Shown here piece by piece: positions 1 through 5,204 of a stretch of DNA of 8,100 nt; position 1 is the first letter of the stretch; the number at the start of each line of letters is the position of its first letter. This DNA comes from Gammaproteobacteria bacterium (lineage in GTDB: Bacteria > Pseudomonadota > Gammaproteobacteria > UBA6429 > Thiohalophilaceae). The notes beneath the pieces were generated by a model. That model saw only the letters and a list, made by a program, of their open reading frames with translations. It searched no databases and was not told where the DNA came from. Position numbers and translations under genes: made by a program. The stretch spans positions 1-8,100 of the forward strand of contig QILH01000090.1 in NCBI GenBank assembly GCA_003233255.1. The letters are read 5' to 3'.

Positions 1-409
1 CGTGCCAGTGGAACACCACCAGTTCGTCAGGCAGGTTCTGAGTCCAGGGTGTTCTATTCTGGCATTGTATGGCGCCCAATCCAAGTTCCATACAGGGGCC
101 AGGATTGATCGCAGCGCCCATCGCTTTGGCCATAAGTTGACTGCCAAGACAGATGCCCATCACCGGTACATCGCGTTGCATGGCCGTCTGGATCAAATTT
201 ATTTCCTGGTCGATCCAGCTTAACGGATCGTTGACACTCATTGAGCCGCCCATAAACAGCAGCCCAGAGGTATTATTCAAATCCATATTGATGACCTGTT
301 TCTCATCAACTTTGACTAATTCATAGGCCACTGCGCTTGTTTCCAGAATCGTCTGGAAAAAGGCCGGGCCCTCACAATCAATATGGCGGAAAATTCGGAT
401 CGGTTTCAT
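1..409 (-). CDS. Class I glutamine amidotransferase (GMP synthase-like), 5' part only
   Basis: Minus-strand frame, open from an ATG at 409-407 to the left edge, giving 136 residues; the 3' part is outside the window. A glutaminase of the GATase1 fold releases ammonia from glutamine through a Cys-His-Glu triad. The nucleophile elbow is clear: GICLGSQ at residues 85-91, with Cys87 as the likely nucleophile. It is preceded by a beta strand and oxyanion-type loop, LLFMGGSMSVND (50-61), and followed by LVVFHWH (130-136), which matches the region after the elbow in stand-alone GMP-synthase-like amidotransferases. The catalytic His-x-Glu lies beyond the edge. The short N-terminus (MKPIRIFRHIDCEGP) is typical of these free-standing proteins, which often act on amino acids, peptides or polyamines rather than in GMP synthesis, so guaA is not assigned. 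No Shine-Dalgarno is visible before the ATG. It is divergent from the gene at 493, with 83 bp between the starts. Confidence 0.88.
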   Translation of the reverse strand, partial: MKPIRIFRHIDCEGPAFFQTILETSAVAYELVKVDEKQVINMDLNNTSGLLFMGGSMSVNDPLSWIDQEINLIQTAMQRDVPVMGICLGSQLMAKAMGAAINPGPCMELGLGAIQCQNRTPWTQNLPDELVVFHWH

Positions 410-410
410 C

Positions 411-448
411 AGATTAGGCTAAGACGGGTTGTTGATATCTGCTAATCT
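411..448. repeat. Inverted repeat AGATTAG/CTAATCT between divergent genes
   Basis: AGATTAG at 411-417 and CTAATCT at 442-448 form a perfect 7-bp inverted repeat around a 24-bp spacer, inside the 83-bp gap between the amidotransferase start (409) and the exported-protein gene (493). One arm begins 2 nt from the amidotransferase ATG, so it could act as an operator or as a 5' leader hairpin. I find no convincing sigma70 promoter pair for either gene. The best minus-strand pair is TTTCAA / 17 bp / TAAGAT ending at 445, which overlaps the distal arm and is weak. Confidence 0.3.
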
Positions 449-492
449 TACTCAGTGGGGATATTAATTGAAAGTGCCAGCGGAGGCCGCAT

Positions 493-1068
493 ATGAAATA
501 TATAGTTAAGGTGTGTTTATTAGTTTCTATTTATTTACCTTTTGTTCCAGCGATAAGCATTGCTGAGTCGATTTACGTTGATCGTAATCCCCAGAGCAAT
601 AGCACCATGACTAAAAAAATGTCAAATAACCGACTTGATACATTAATAAAACGAATTGATAAGAATGCCGAGGGCAAGCTCGGCTATTGGTCATTTGTGA
701 TTGATGGCCAAAAAATACTGGTGATCACCGATGAGCGTGCTGATCGAATGCGAATTATTGCTCCGGTAATGAAAAGTGAAGAACTGAGTCAAAAACAATT
801 AACTCGGATTATGCAGGCTAATTTTGATAGTGCGCTGGATGCTCGTTACGCCATTGCCAAAGGCGTATTATGGAGCGCCTATATACACCCCTTAGCAGCA
901 TTATCGGATGAGGAGTTTTTAGTGGGCGTTGGCCAGGTAACGAATTTAATTACCAGTTTTGGGGGCAGTTATTCTTCCGGGGCCCTGATTTATCGGGGCG
1001 GAGACAGTGAGGGATTGCGCAAACGTGAATTGATCGATGACCTGTTGAAAAAAGGCTTAGAGGTATAA
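493..1068 (+). CDS. Exported protein, YbjN / type III secretion chaperone-like fold
   Basis: 191 residues with a good start: GGAGG at 482-486 sits 6 nt before the ATG. Residues 1-24 look like a Sec signal peptide (Lys2 and Lys6, hydrophobic core CLLVSIYLPFVPAI, probable cleavage at SIA|ES), so the mature protein of about 167 residues is probably periplasmic. There is no lipobox. After a polar linker (25-60), the pattern WSFVIDGQKILVITDE (66-81), an amphipathic helix ending in IMQANFDSALDARYAI (106-121), the strand VLWSAYIHPLAALSDEE (125-141) and a long final helix recall the alpha-beta fold shared by YbjN proteins and CesT-type chaperones. This is a fold-level impression, not a family assignment, and an exported member is unusual because the characterised chaperones are cytoplasmic. 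It seems to be a single-gene unit and ends 13 bp before the convergent histidine kinase gene, with no hairpin between them. The function is unknown. Confidence 0.85.
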   Translation: MKYIVKVCLLVSIYLPFVPAISIAESIYVDRNPQSNSTMTKKMSNNRLDTLIKRIDKNAEGKLGYWSFVIDGQKILVITDERADRMRIIAPVMKSEELSQKQLTRIMQANFDSALDARYAIAKGVLWSAYIHPLAALSDEEFLVGVGQVTNLITSFGGSYSSGALIYRGGDSEGLRKRELIDDLLKKGLEV

Positions 1069-1081
1069 TTTTAAAATCGTA

Positions 1082-2413
1082 TTAGCTGGATGGGAAGTCG
1101 AAACTAAACGCGGCCCCGCCAAGATCACTTTTGGTCACGGTCAATTCACCGTGATAAGCAGAGACAATATCCATTACAACCGATAAACCGATGCCTTGCC
1201 CCGGCATGGCCTGATCAACCCGCCCACCACGTTGTAATATGTGATCAATCTCCGAGTCATTAATTCCACGACCATCGTCGGCAATGGTGAAGTTAGCCCG
1301 GTTTTCAATCAGGGTAACGTTAATCCGTACTCGCTGCTCGCAGAACTTGCAGGCATTGTCCATCACATTGCCTAGCACTTCCATAATGTCACCTTCATCA
1401 ACACGGACGTGCAAATCTTTTGGCATGTGAAAATCAAATTGTATGTTTTTATCAAGATATACTTTATTTAATGCATTTGATATTTTCTTAATAAGAGTTT
1501 TTACTTCAATACTTTTTCGGATGGGCGAAGAGCCTGCCGTTGCGGCTCGTTGTAACTGATGCCCAATTATATTGTCCATGCGTTGAACCTGCTCCTGAAT
1601 AGTATGGCTGTTTTTGTCATCTAAGGCATGCAGTGCACCGTTGATTACGGCCAGAGGCGTTTTTAAACTATGGGCTAGATCAGCCAGGGAATTGCGATAA
1701 CGGGTTTGCTGAGTGTGTTCGTGTTCTAATAACCCGTTGATGTTATCAGTCAGGCGTAAAATTTCAGTTGGGTAGTTGTCGGTAATGCGTTCCTGTCTGC
1801 CTGACTCGATGGCGGTAAGCTCACTGCTAACGCGGCGCAGTGGTCTTAGCCCCCAGATTAAAATGATTACTTGTACTATCAATAAAATCATTGCCAGACC
1901 GATTAACCATCCCCATAGGGTTTGGCGGTATTCAATAATTTGCTGGTTGAAGCTGTTTAATTCGGTAATGATATTAAAAGTTAATGGGATTTTACCCTTT
2001 GGTGTGTGCCATAGAATGCCGTTGCTTTTAATATAATACTCGTCACCATTTATTGTTAATCGTTGTTGGAGAGACTTGCCGGGCTCGAGCTTAATGGGTT
2101 TGGGTAAATCAACCCCGATAGTTGAAAGCGATTTCCATATGCGTCGGCCTTTGCTATTTAAGATATAAGCGTATAAGCCGGAACTTGGCAGACTAAATTT
2201 AGTTTCTAATAGACGGCTGGGCATATGGATATCAGTGCTGTCGTTTACTTCGGCACCGGCTAGTAGCAAGGTGAGTTGGGTTCTCAGGTTTTCCTGCAGG
2301 CTTTTTTCAGCACTTTCATAAAAGGCGCGATCAAGCGCATAACCTGCAAATATAATAAAGAAGGTGAGAACTAAACTAGCAGCAAGTATTAGTCTGGCAC
2401 GTAATGATTTCAC
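1082..2413 (-). CDS. PhoQ-like sensor histidine kinase
   Basis: 443-residue inner-membrane sensor kinase, partner of the response regulator encoded just upstream. Order: TM1 at about 8-27; periplasmic sensor about 28-165; TM2 about 167-188 (rich in L/I/V, ending IWGLRPLRRV); HAMP-like linker about 189-240; dimerisation/phosphoacceptor helix with LADLAHSLKTPLA (243-255, phosphoacceptor His248); N box NVMDNACKFC (349-358, Asn353); G1 DDGRGI (379-384); G2 GQGIGL (405-410). The His box and N box are nearly those of enterobacterial PhoQ (HSLKTPLAV, GNVLDNACKYC), so subfamily membership is well supported. The run of acidic residues that binds divalent cations in E. coli PhoQ is not evident here, so the signal may differ. 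The start is GTG: the regulator's TGA and this GTG overlap as GTGA (2413-2410), indicating translational coupling. It is the last gene of the operon. Confidence 0.95.
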   Translation of the reverse strand: MKSLRARLILAASLVLTFFIIFAGYALDRAFYESAEKSLQENLRTQLTLLLAGAEVNDSTDIHMPSRLLETKFSLPSSGLYAYILNSKGRRIWKSLSTIGVDLPKPIKLEPGKSLQQRLTINGDEYYIKSNGILWHTPKGKIPLTFNIITELNSFNQQIIEYRQTLWGWLIGLAMILLIVQVIILIWGLRPLRRVSSELTAIESGRQERITDNYPTEILRLTDNINGLLEHEHTQQTRYRNSLADLAHSLKTPLAVINGALHALDDKNSHTIQEQVQRMDNIIGHQLQRAATAGSSPIRKSIEVKTLIKKISNALNKVYLDKNIQFDFHMPKDLHVRVDEGDIMEVLGNVMDNACKFCEQRVRINVTLIENRANFTIADDGRGINDSEIDHILQRGGRVDQAMPGQGIGLSVVMDIVSAYHGELTVTKSDLGGAAFSFDFPSS

Positions 2414-3093
2414 GAATCCTTATCACAGAGTTTAAATCGATAGCCCCGACCACGTAAGGTTTCAATAGGTTGCAGTGTGTTATCAGGATCCAGTTTACGT
2501 CTGACGCGCCCTATTATCACCTCGATCACATTGCTATCAGAATCTTCATCGTGTGGATACAGATAATCTCCTAACGTAGCTTTAGAAATAACTTTTTGAT
2601 GGTTTCGCATCAGGTACTCAAGCAGACGATATTCGAAGGTTGTGAATTCGATGAGGTGTTCGGATAAATAGACTTGCTGAGAATTTATGTCTAATTTAAC
2701 TGGGCCACACAGCAACTCCTGTCGGGTTTCGCCACTGGCACGACGCAGCAGGGCTTTGATCCTGGCCAATAATTCTTCCATCTGGAACGGCTTAACCAGG
2801 TAGTCGTCGGCACCGGCTTCGAGGCCATCGACTTTATCCTGCCAACGATCGCGGGCGGTTAAAATTAACAATGGCAGTGTTTTGCCTTGCTTGCGCAATT
2901 CCTTGATAACGTCGATGCCGGAGATACCGGGTAGACCAAGATCCACGATGGCCGCATCAATAGGATATTCCTCCGCAAAGAACAGGCCTTCCTCGCCATC
3001 GCCCGTTTCGTCGACCATGTAGTCGTGGTTTTTTAGTTGCTCGACAATTTGTGCCCGAATGTCCTGTTCGTCTTCGATAATCAGTATACGCAT
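2410..3093 (-). CDS. PhoP-like OmpR/PhoB-family response regulator
   Basis: 227 residues, full length for the family. The receiver domain (1-115) has the acidic pair Glu7-Asp8, phosphoacceptor Asp51 (VDLGLPG), switch Thr79 (ILTAR) and Lys101 (LVKPF). The C-terminal winged helix (about 128-222) has the recognition-helix region SNVIEVIIGRVRRKL (187-201) and the terminal hairpin LRGRGYRF (213-220). DRWQDKVDGLEAGADDYLVKPF-type spacing at residues 82-103 closely resembles PhoP of enterics, in agreement with the PhoQ-type kinase. Phosphorylated regulators of this class bind tandem hexamers about 11 bp apart; a candidate site lies upstream of the His/Tyr-rich gene (3946-3962). The ATG follows the PepSY stop codon by 5 nt and has no clear Shine-Dalgarno, so its translation probably depends on coupling. 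It overlaps the kinase gene by 4 nt. I leave the symbol empty because orthology to phoP cannot be proven from sequence reading alone. Confidence 0.95.
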   Translation of the reverse strand: MRILIIEDEQDIRAQIVEQLKNHDYMVDETGDGEEGLFFAEEYPIDAAIVDLGLPGISGIDVIKELRKQGKTLPLLILTARDRWQDKVDGLEAGADDYLVKPFQMEELLARIKALLRRASGETRQELLCGPVKLDINSQQVYLSEHLIEFTTFEYRLLEYLMRNHQKVISKATLGDYLYPHDEDSDSNVIEVIIGRVRRKLDPDNTLQPIETLRGRGYRFKLCDKDS

Positions 3094-3098
3094 AGGAT

Positions 3099-3347
3099 TT
3101 AATTCGCAGATTCAATGTTTCCGGATTGTTTATTGACAATCACAATATGCAGGCCGCCATCCGTGTCTAACACTTTTATCTGGTAAGCATTGTCATTAAC
3201 AGGTTTTACGTCGATGACTCGACCTGGGTAACGTGACGTGGCGATTTTAGCCGCCTGCTGCTTTGAAATTTCTTCAGCAAATGCCATATCCGGGCTGGAA
3301 GCCAATCCGCCGACAAGCAGCATGATGATGAGCAATATTCGGTTCAT
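3099..3347 (-). CDS. Small exported PepSY-domain protein
   Basis: 82 residues from an ATG at 3347-3345. The upstream in-frame ATG at 3413 would add 22 residues before the signal peptide and would place the start inside the terminator hairpin, so I reject it. GGGA about 7 nt before the chosen ATG is a weak ribosome binding site. Residues 1-24 form a signal peptide (NRILLIIMLLVGGLA core, probable cleavage at AFA|EE). The mature 58 residues are a single PepSY-like unit: helix ISKQQAAKIATSRYPG (27-42), then strands VIDVKPV, YQIKVLDTDG and LHIVIVNKQSGNI (67-79). Small periplasmic PepSY proteins often precede PhoP/PhoQ-type pairs and are thought to modulate periplasmic proteins or signalling; the exact role is unknown. 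It is the first gene of the three-gene operon, with a 5-nt gap to the regulator. Confidence 0.85.
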   Translation of the reverse strand: MNRILLIIMLLVGGLASSPDMAFAEEISKQQAAKIATSRYPGRVIDVKPVNDNAYQIKVLDTDGGLHIVIVNKQSGNIESAN

Positions 3348-3377
3348 ACCTGTATCCCAAATTCGGGTAAAGGCAGT

Positions 3378-3406
3378 AGCATACAATGACCATTCGGTGA
3401 GGTAAA
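3378..3406 (-). promoter_or_regulatory. Candidate sigma70 promoter of the PepSY-regulator-kinase operon
   Basis: On the minus strand, TTTACC (3406-3401) and TATGCT (3383-3378) are separated by 17 bp, each matching 4 of 6 consensus bases. Transcription would start about 25 bp before the PepSY ATG. The -35 element begins 2 bp beyond the terminator of the preceding gene, so the operon could be transcribed independently. This is a match by eye only. Confidence 0.4.
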
Positions 3407-3407
3407 T

Positions 3408-3436
3408 CAACAAGGGCTGCTAATGCAGCCCTGTTG
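3408..3436 (-). terminator. Hairpin terminator after the His/Tyr-rich gene
   Basis: Arms 3408-3420 and 3425-3436 pair in 12 bp (CAACA with TGTTG, GGGCTGC with GCAGCCC) with one bulged base at 3413 and a 4-nt loop. The GC-rich core lies 33 bp after the TAA of the His/Tyr-rich gene at 3469 and before the PepSY gene. Read on the minus strand it is followed only by ATTTACC, so the U-tract is poor: it may terminate incompletely, allowing some read-through into the PepSY-regulator-kinase operon, or act as a 3'-end stabilising stem. Confidence 0.6.
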
Positions 3437-3468
3437 GAATCTATTATGTACTGCAATGGGTAAATATA

Positions 3469-3885
3469 TTAATCCAGATGGACATTAACACCTATAAGCG
3501 GCGCTACGTAGATTGCGCTGCCGTAATAACTGTGTGCTGGCGCATGAGGATAGCCATGGGTGTAACTACGGTCATATCGAACCCGATATCCATATTCATG
3601 GCTATAATGCGTCGGATATCCGTAACCATGCGGGGCGCGAGCTCGGTGAACATATCCACCAGAATGTGGGCGCTTATAACCACCATGAATTTTGCCGCTG
3701 CGCGGGTGAATTTGAGCGCTCCGCTTATTATGAGGTTTAGCGCGATTGTTACTGTGCTCCTGTTTGCTCGCATAATGGCGCTTCAGTGAGCGATCCTGTT
3801 CCGAGGCGAGAGCCTGACTACTCATGCCAATGAAACTGAGTACGGTTATTGCGATGACCGCTGATTTTGTTAGAGTCGTTTGCAT
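3469..3885 (-). CDS. Small exported His/Tyr/Gly-rich protein
   Basis: 138 residues. A near-ideal Shine-Dalgarno, GGAGGTG (3896-3890), precedes the ATG by 4 nt. Residues 1-28 are a Sec signal peptide (Lys7, core AVIAITVLSFIGM, probable cleavage at ALA|SE). The mature part has a basic segment (about 29-67, with SLKRHYASKQEH and KPHNKRS) followed by low-complexity His/Gly/Tyr/Pro sequence (about 68-121, with repeated HG, GY, SH and PH pairs). It ends in a hydrophobic stretch, SAIYVAPLIGVNVHLD (123-138), suggesting a strand or a membrane- or partner-binding tail. I count 14 His and 14 Tyr in the whole protein. Such composition fits metal binding or a disordered envelope protein, but no family is recognised. 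Open frames on the opposite strand here are by-products of the biased codons. The upstream region carries a PhoP-box-like repeat, so it may be controlled by the adjacent regulator. It ends at a hairpin terminator. Confidence 0.85.
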   Translation of the reverse strand: MQTTLTKSAVIAITVLSFIGMSSQALASEQDRSLKRHYASKQEHSNNRAKPHNKRSAQIHPRSGKIHGGYKRPHSGGYVHRARAPHGYGYPTHYSHEYGYRVRYDRSYTHGYPHAPAHSYYGSAIYVAPLIGVNVHLD

Positions 3886-3927
3886 AATTCACCTCCGGGG
3901 TTTGTGGGTGTTGGTTTAGTGTGGTAA

Positions 3928-3962
3928 ATCATAGTGCTTCGACCATGAACCAAAGCTGAACA
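3928..3962 (-). promoter_or_regulatory. Candidate PhoP-box promoter of the His/Tyr-rich gene
   Basis: Reading the minus strand, TGTTCA (3962-3957), a 5-bp spacer and GGTTCA (3951-3946) form a direct hexamer repeat with 11-bp period. The enteric PhoP box is (T/G)GTTTA-N5-(T/G)GTTTA, so each half differs at one base (C for the fourth T of the hexamer run). The repeat is followed after exactly 12 bp by TATGAT (3933-3928), a 5/6 match to the -10 element. In enteric PhoP-activated promoters such as mgtA the box commonly sits about this far from the -10 and stands in for a poor -35; no good -35 is present here either. The leader to the ATG at 3885 is then about 35-40 nt. Spacing and orientation both fit; binding itself is inferred. 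Confidence 0.5.
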
Positions 3963-3986
3963 TGGATATATTTGTAACCATATGAT
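3957..3986 (+). promoter_or_regulatory. Candidate promoter of the phosphodiesterase gene
   Basis: TGAACA (3957-3962, 4/6) and TATGAT (3981-3986, 5/6) are 18 bp apart, putting transcription start about 30 bp before the ATG at 4024. The -35 hexamer is the complement of the distal half of the proposed PhoP box on the other strand, so a protein bound there could affect both divergent promoters. Confidence 0.35.
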
Positions 3987-3989
3987 TAC
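3974..3989. promoter_or_regulatory. Near-perfect 16-bp palindrome, possible operator
   Basis: GTAACCATATGATTAC is symmetric at 7 of 8 base pairs around the centre at 3981/3982. It covers the proposed -10 element of the plus-strand phosphodiesterase promoter, a position suited to repression by a dimeric regulator. No candidate regulator can be named. Confidence 0.3.
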
Positions 3990-4023
3990 GTTGAAATAAT
4001 TTATTTTACCATGAGAGAGATGG

Positions 4024-5178
4024 ATGTATTTACCGGATTATAATGGCCGTAGCCTGGTTAATTTAATGTCGAGTTTGGGGCTCAACTTCGGCCGGGATAA
4101 TGGCGTTTACCCGGAATGCACGGCTCTCGCGGCGGTTGATTTAAGCCAGTATAAAAATATTGTTTTGTTGGTTATTGATGGCATGGGGCATCGCTATGTT
4201 CAATCGCGGGATGGGTTATTTCGATCACATTGTGCGGCAGAACTAACCTCGGTTTTTCCCTCGACCACGGCAACCAGTATCTCGGCCTTTATGACCGGAC
4301 TGGCACCCCAGCAACACGGCTTAACCGGCTGGTTTACCTACTTACGCGAAGTAGGAGGGGTGACGGCGGTATTGCCGTTTCGTTTACGTGGTATGGACAG
4401 CGAATTGACGCAGCAGGGTTTTGATCTGGCCGAATTATATCAGCACCCGGTATTTTTTGATCAGTTAAACTGCGACAGTGTTGTGGTATCCGAGAACTGG
4501 ATTCTGGATACAACGTTTAATCAAGCGCATACCGGCAAGGCGCAAAAACGTGGTTACGATGATCTTGGCGGGATGTTCGATCAAATAACGGACTGCGTCA
4601 AACACAGAGAGGGAAAACAATATATTTATGCCTACTGGTCTCAGTTCGACCATTTATCGCATGTGCACGGTAATCAAAGTGAACCAGTTGCTGAACATTA
4701 TCTGCAACTGCAATCGGCGACCGAAAAATTTATGGCAAAAATCTCCGATACCAATACCTTATTACTAATTACTTCTGATCATGGATTTATTGATACGACG
4801 CCGGATAAATGTATTACTGTGAATGATCACCCGATATTTATGGACTGCTTAAGTGTTCCCCTTAGTGGTGAGCCCAGAACGGCTTATTGTTATGTTAAAC
4901 TCGAGCAGCATAGAAATTTTACTAATTATGTTGATTTAAACTTTTCTGACCAGCTTGATTGTCTACCCGCGCAGACATTAATAGACGATCATTATTTTGG
5001 TTTGGGAGAACCTCATCCGAAACTGTCGGAGCGTATAGGCGACTTTGTTTTAATTATGAAAGAGAATTACACCATCAAAGACTGGTTGCCACAGGAGAAA
5101 CCATTTTTTCACTATGGTGTGCACGGAGGTGTCAGTGAACTGGAAATGTTTACGCCATTAATTTTATTAGAAGCTTAA
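4024..5178 (+). CDS. Nucleotide pyrophosphatase/phosphodiesterase-type enzyme (alkaline phosphatase superfamily)
   Basis: 384 residues without signal peptide or membrane segment, so probably cytoplasmic. The type I phosphodiesterase (NPP) metal and nucleophile residues can be followed: Asp52 in LLVIDGMG (48-55); FPSTTATS (78-85), with Thr82 nine residues before the conserved TG of MTGLAPQQHG, the spacing of the NPP nucleophile; Asp209 and His213 in FDHLSHVHG; Asp252-His253 in ITSDHGF (249-255); and His367 in GVHGG. These match a two-zinc phosphoryl-transfer site, and all appear present. Substrates in this superfamily include nucleotide pyrophosphates, phosphodiesters and, in PhnA-type enzymes, phosphonoacetate; which applies cannot be told. 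GAGAGAG (4013-4019) is a weak ribosome binding site 4 nt before the ATG. ATGs at 4011 and 4020 are in another frame that stops at once. It is a single-gene unit, divergent from the His/Tyr-rich gene and converging on the GGDEF-EAL gene with a 26-bp gap and no clear terminator. Confidence 0.9.
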   Translation: MYLPDYNGRSLVNLMSSLGLNFGRDNGVYPECTALAAVDLSQYKNIVLLVIDGMGHRYVQSRDGLFRSHCAAELTSVFPSTTATSISAFMTGLAPQQHGLTGWFTYLREVGGVTAVLPFRLRGMDSELTQQGFDLAELYQHPVFFDQLNCDSVVVSENWILDTTFNQAHTGKAQKRGYDDLGGMFDQITDCVKHREGKQYIYAYWSQFDHLSHVHGNQSEPVAEHYLQLQSATEKFMAKISDTNTLLLITSDHGFIDTTPDKCITVNDHPIFMDCLSVPLSGEPRTAYCYVKLEQHRNFTNYVDLNFSDQLDCLPAQTLIDDHYFGLGEPHPKLSERIGDFVLIMKENYTIKDWLPQEKPFFHYGVHGGVSELEMFTPLILLEA

Positions 5179-5204
5179 GGATATGATAGTCATTTTAGTA
5201 AATA

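Noticed and set aside
2..223. Plus-strand open frame at the left edge
   Set aside because: It is antisense to the amidotransferase, whose catalytic elbow GICLGSQ is unmistakable in the minus frame.
1068..1077. ATTTTAAAAT palindrome between convergent genes as a terminator
   Set aside because: It has no GC core and no loop, so it would not form a stable hairpin.
1776..2036. 86-codon open frame antisense to the kinase gene
   Set aside because: It lies wholly within a well-supported kinase coding region and has no ribosome binding site or domain.
3396..3412. Possible autoregulatory PhoP box before the PepSY operon
   Set aside because: At the position 12 bp upstream of the proposed TATGCT only the first half (TGTTGA) resembles a PhoP hexamer; the second (CTCACC) does not, and the first half is part of the terminator stem.
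3348..3413. Longer PepSY protein starting at 3413
   Set aside because: It would place 22 extra residues before a normal signal peptide and start inside the terminator hairpin, upstream of the proposed promoter start.
3478..3789. Long open frames on the plus strand, and a second minus frame, across the His/Tyr-rich gene
   Set aside because: They come from its biased codons (CAT, TAT, GGT). None has a ribosome binding site or recognisable domain, while the 3885-3469 frame has a strong Shine-Dalgarno and a signal peptide.
3899..3918. GGTTTG and GGTTTA on the plus strand between the His/Tyr-rich gene and its -10 element, considered as a PhoP box
   Set aside because: The hexamers start 14 bp apart rather than 11, and they lie downstream of the proposed -10 element.
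5179..5204. Terminator between the convergent phosphodiesterase and GGDEF-EAL genes
   Set aside because: Only AT-rich sequence with no stable stem is present.
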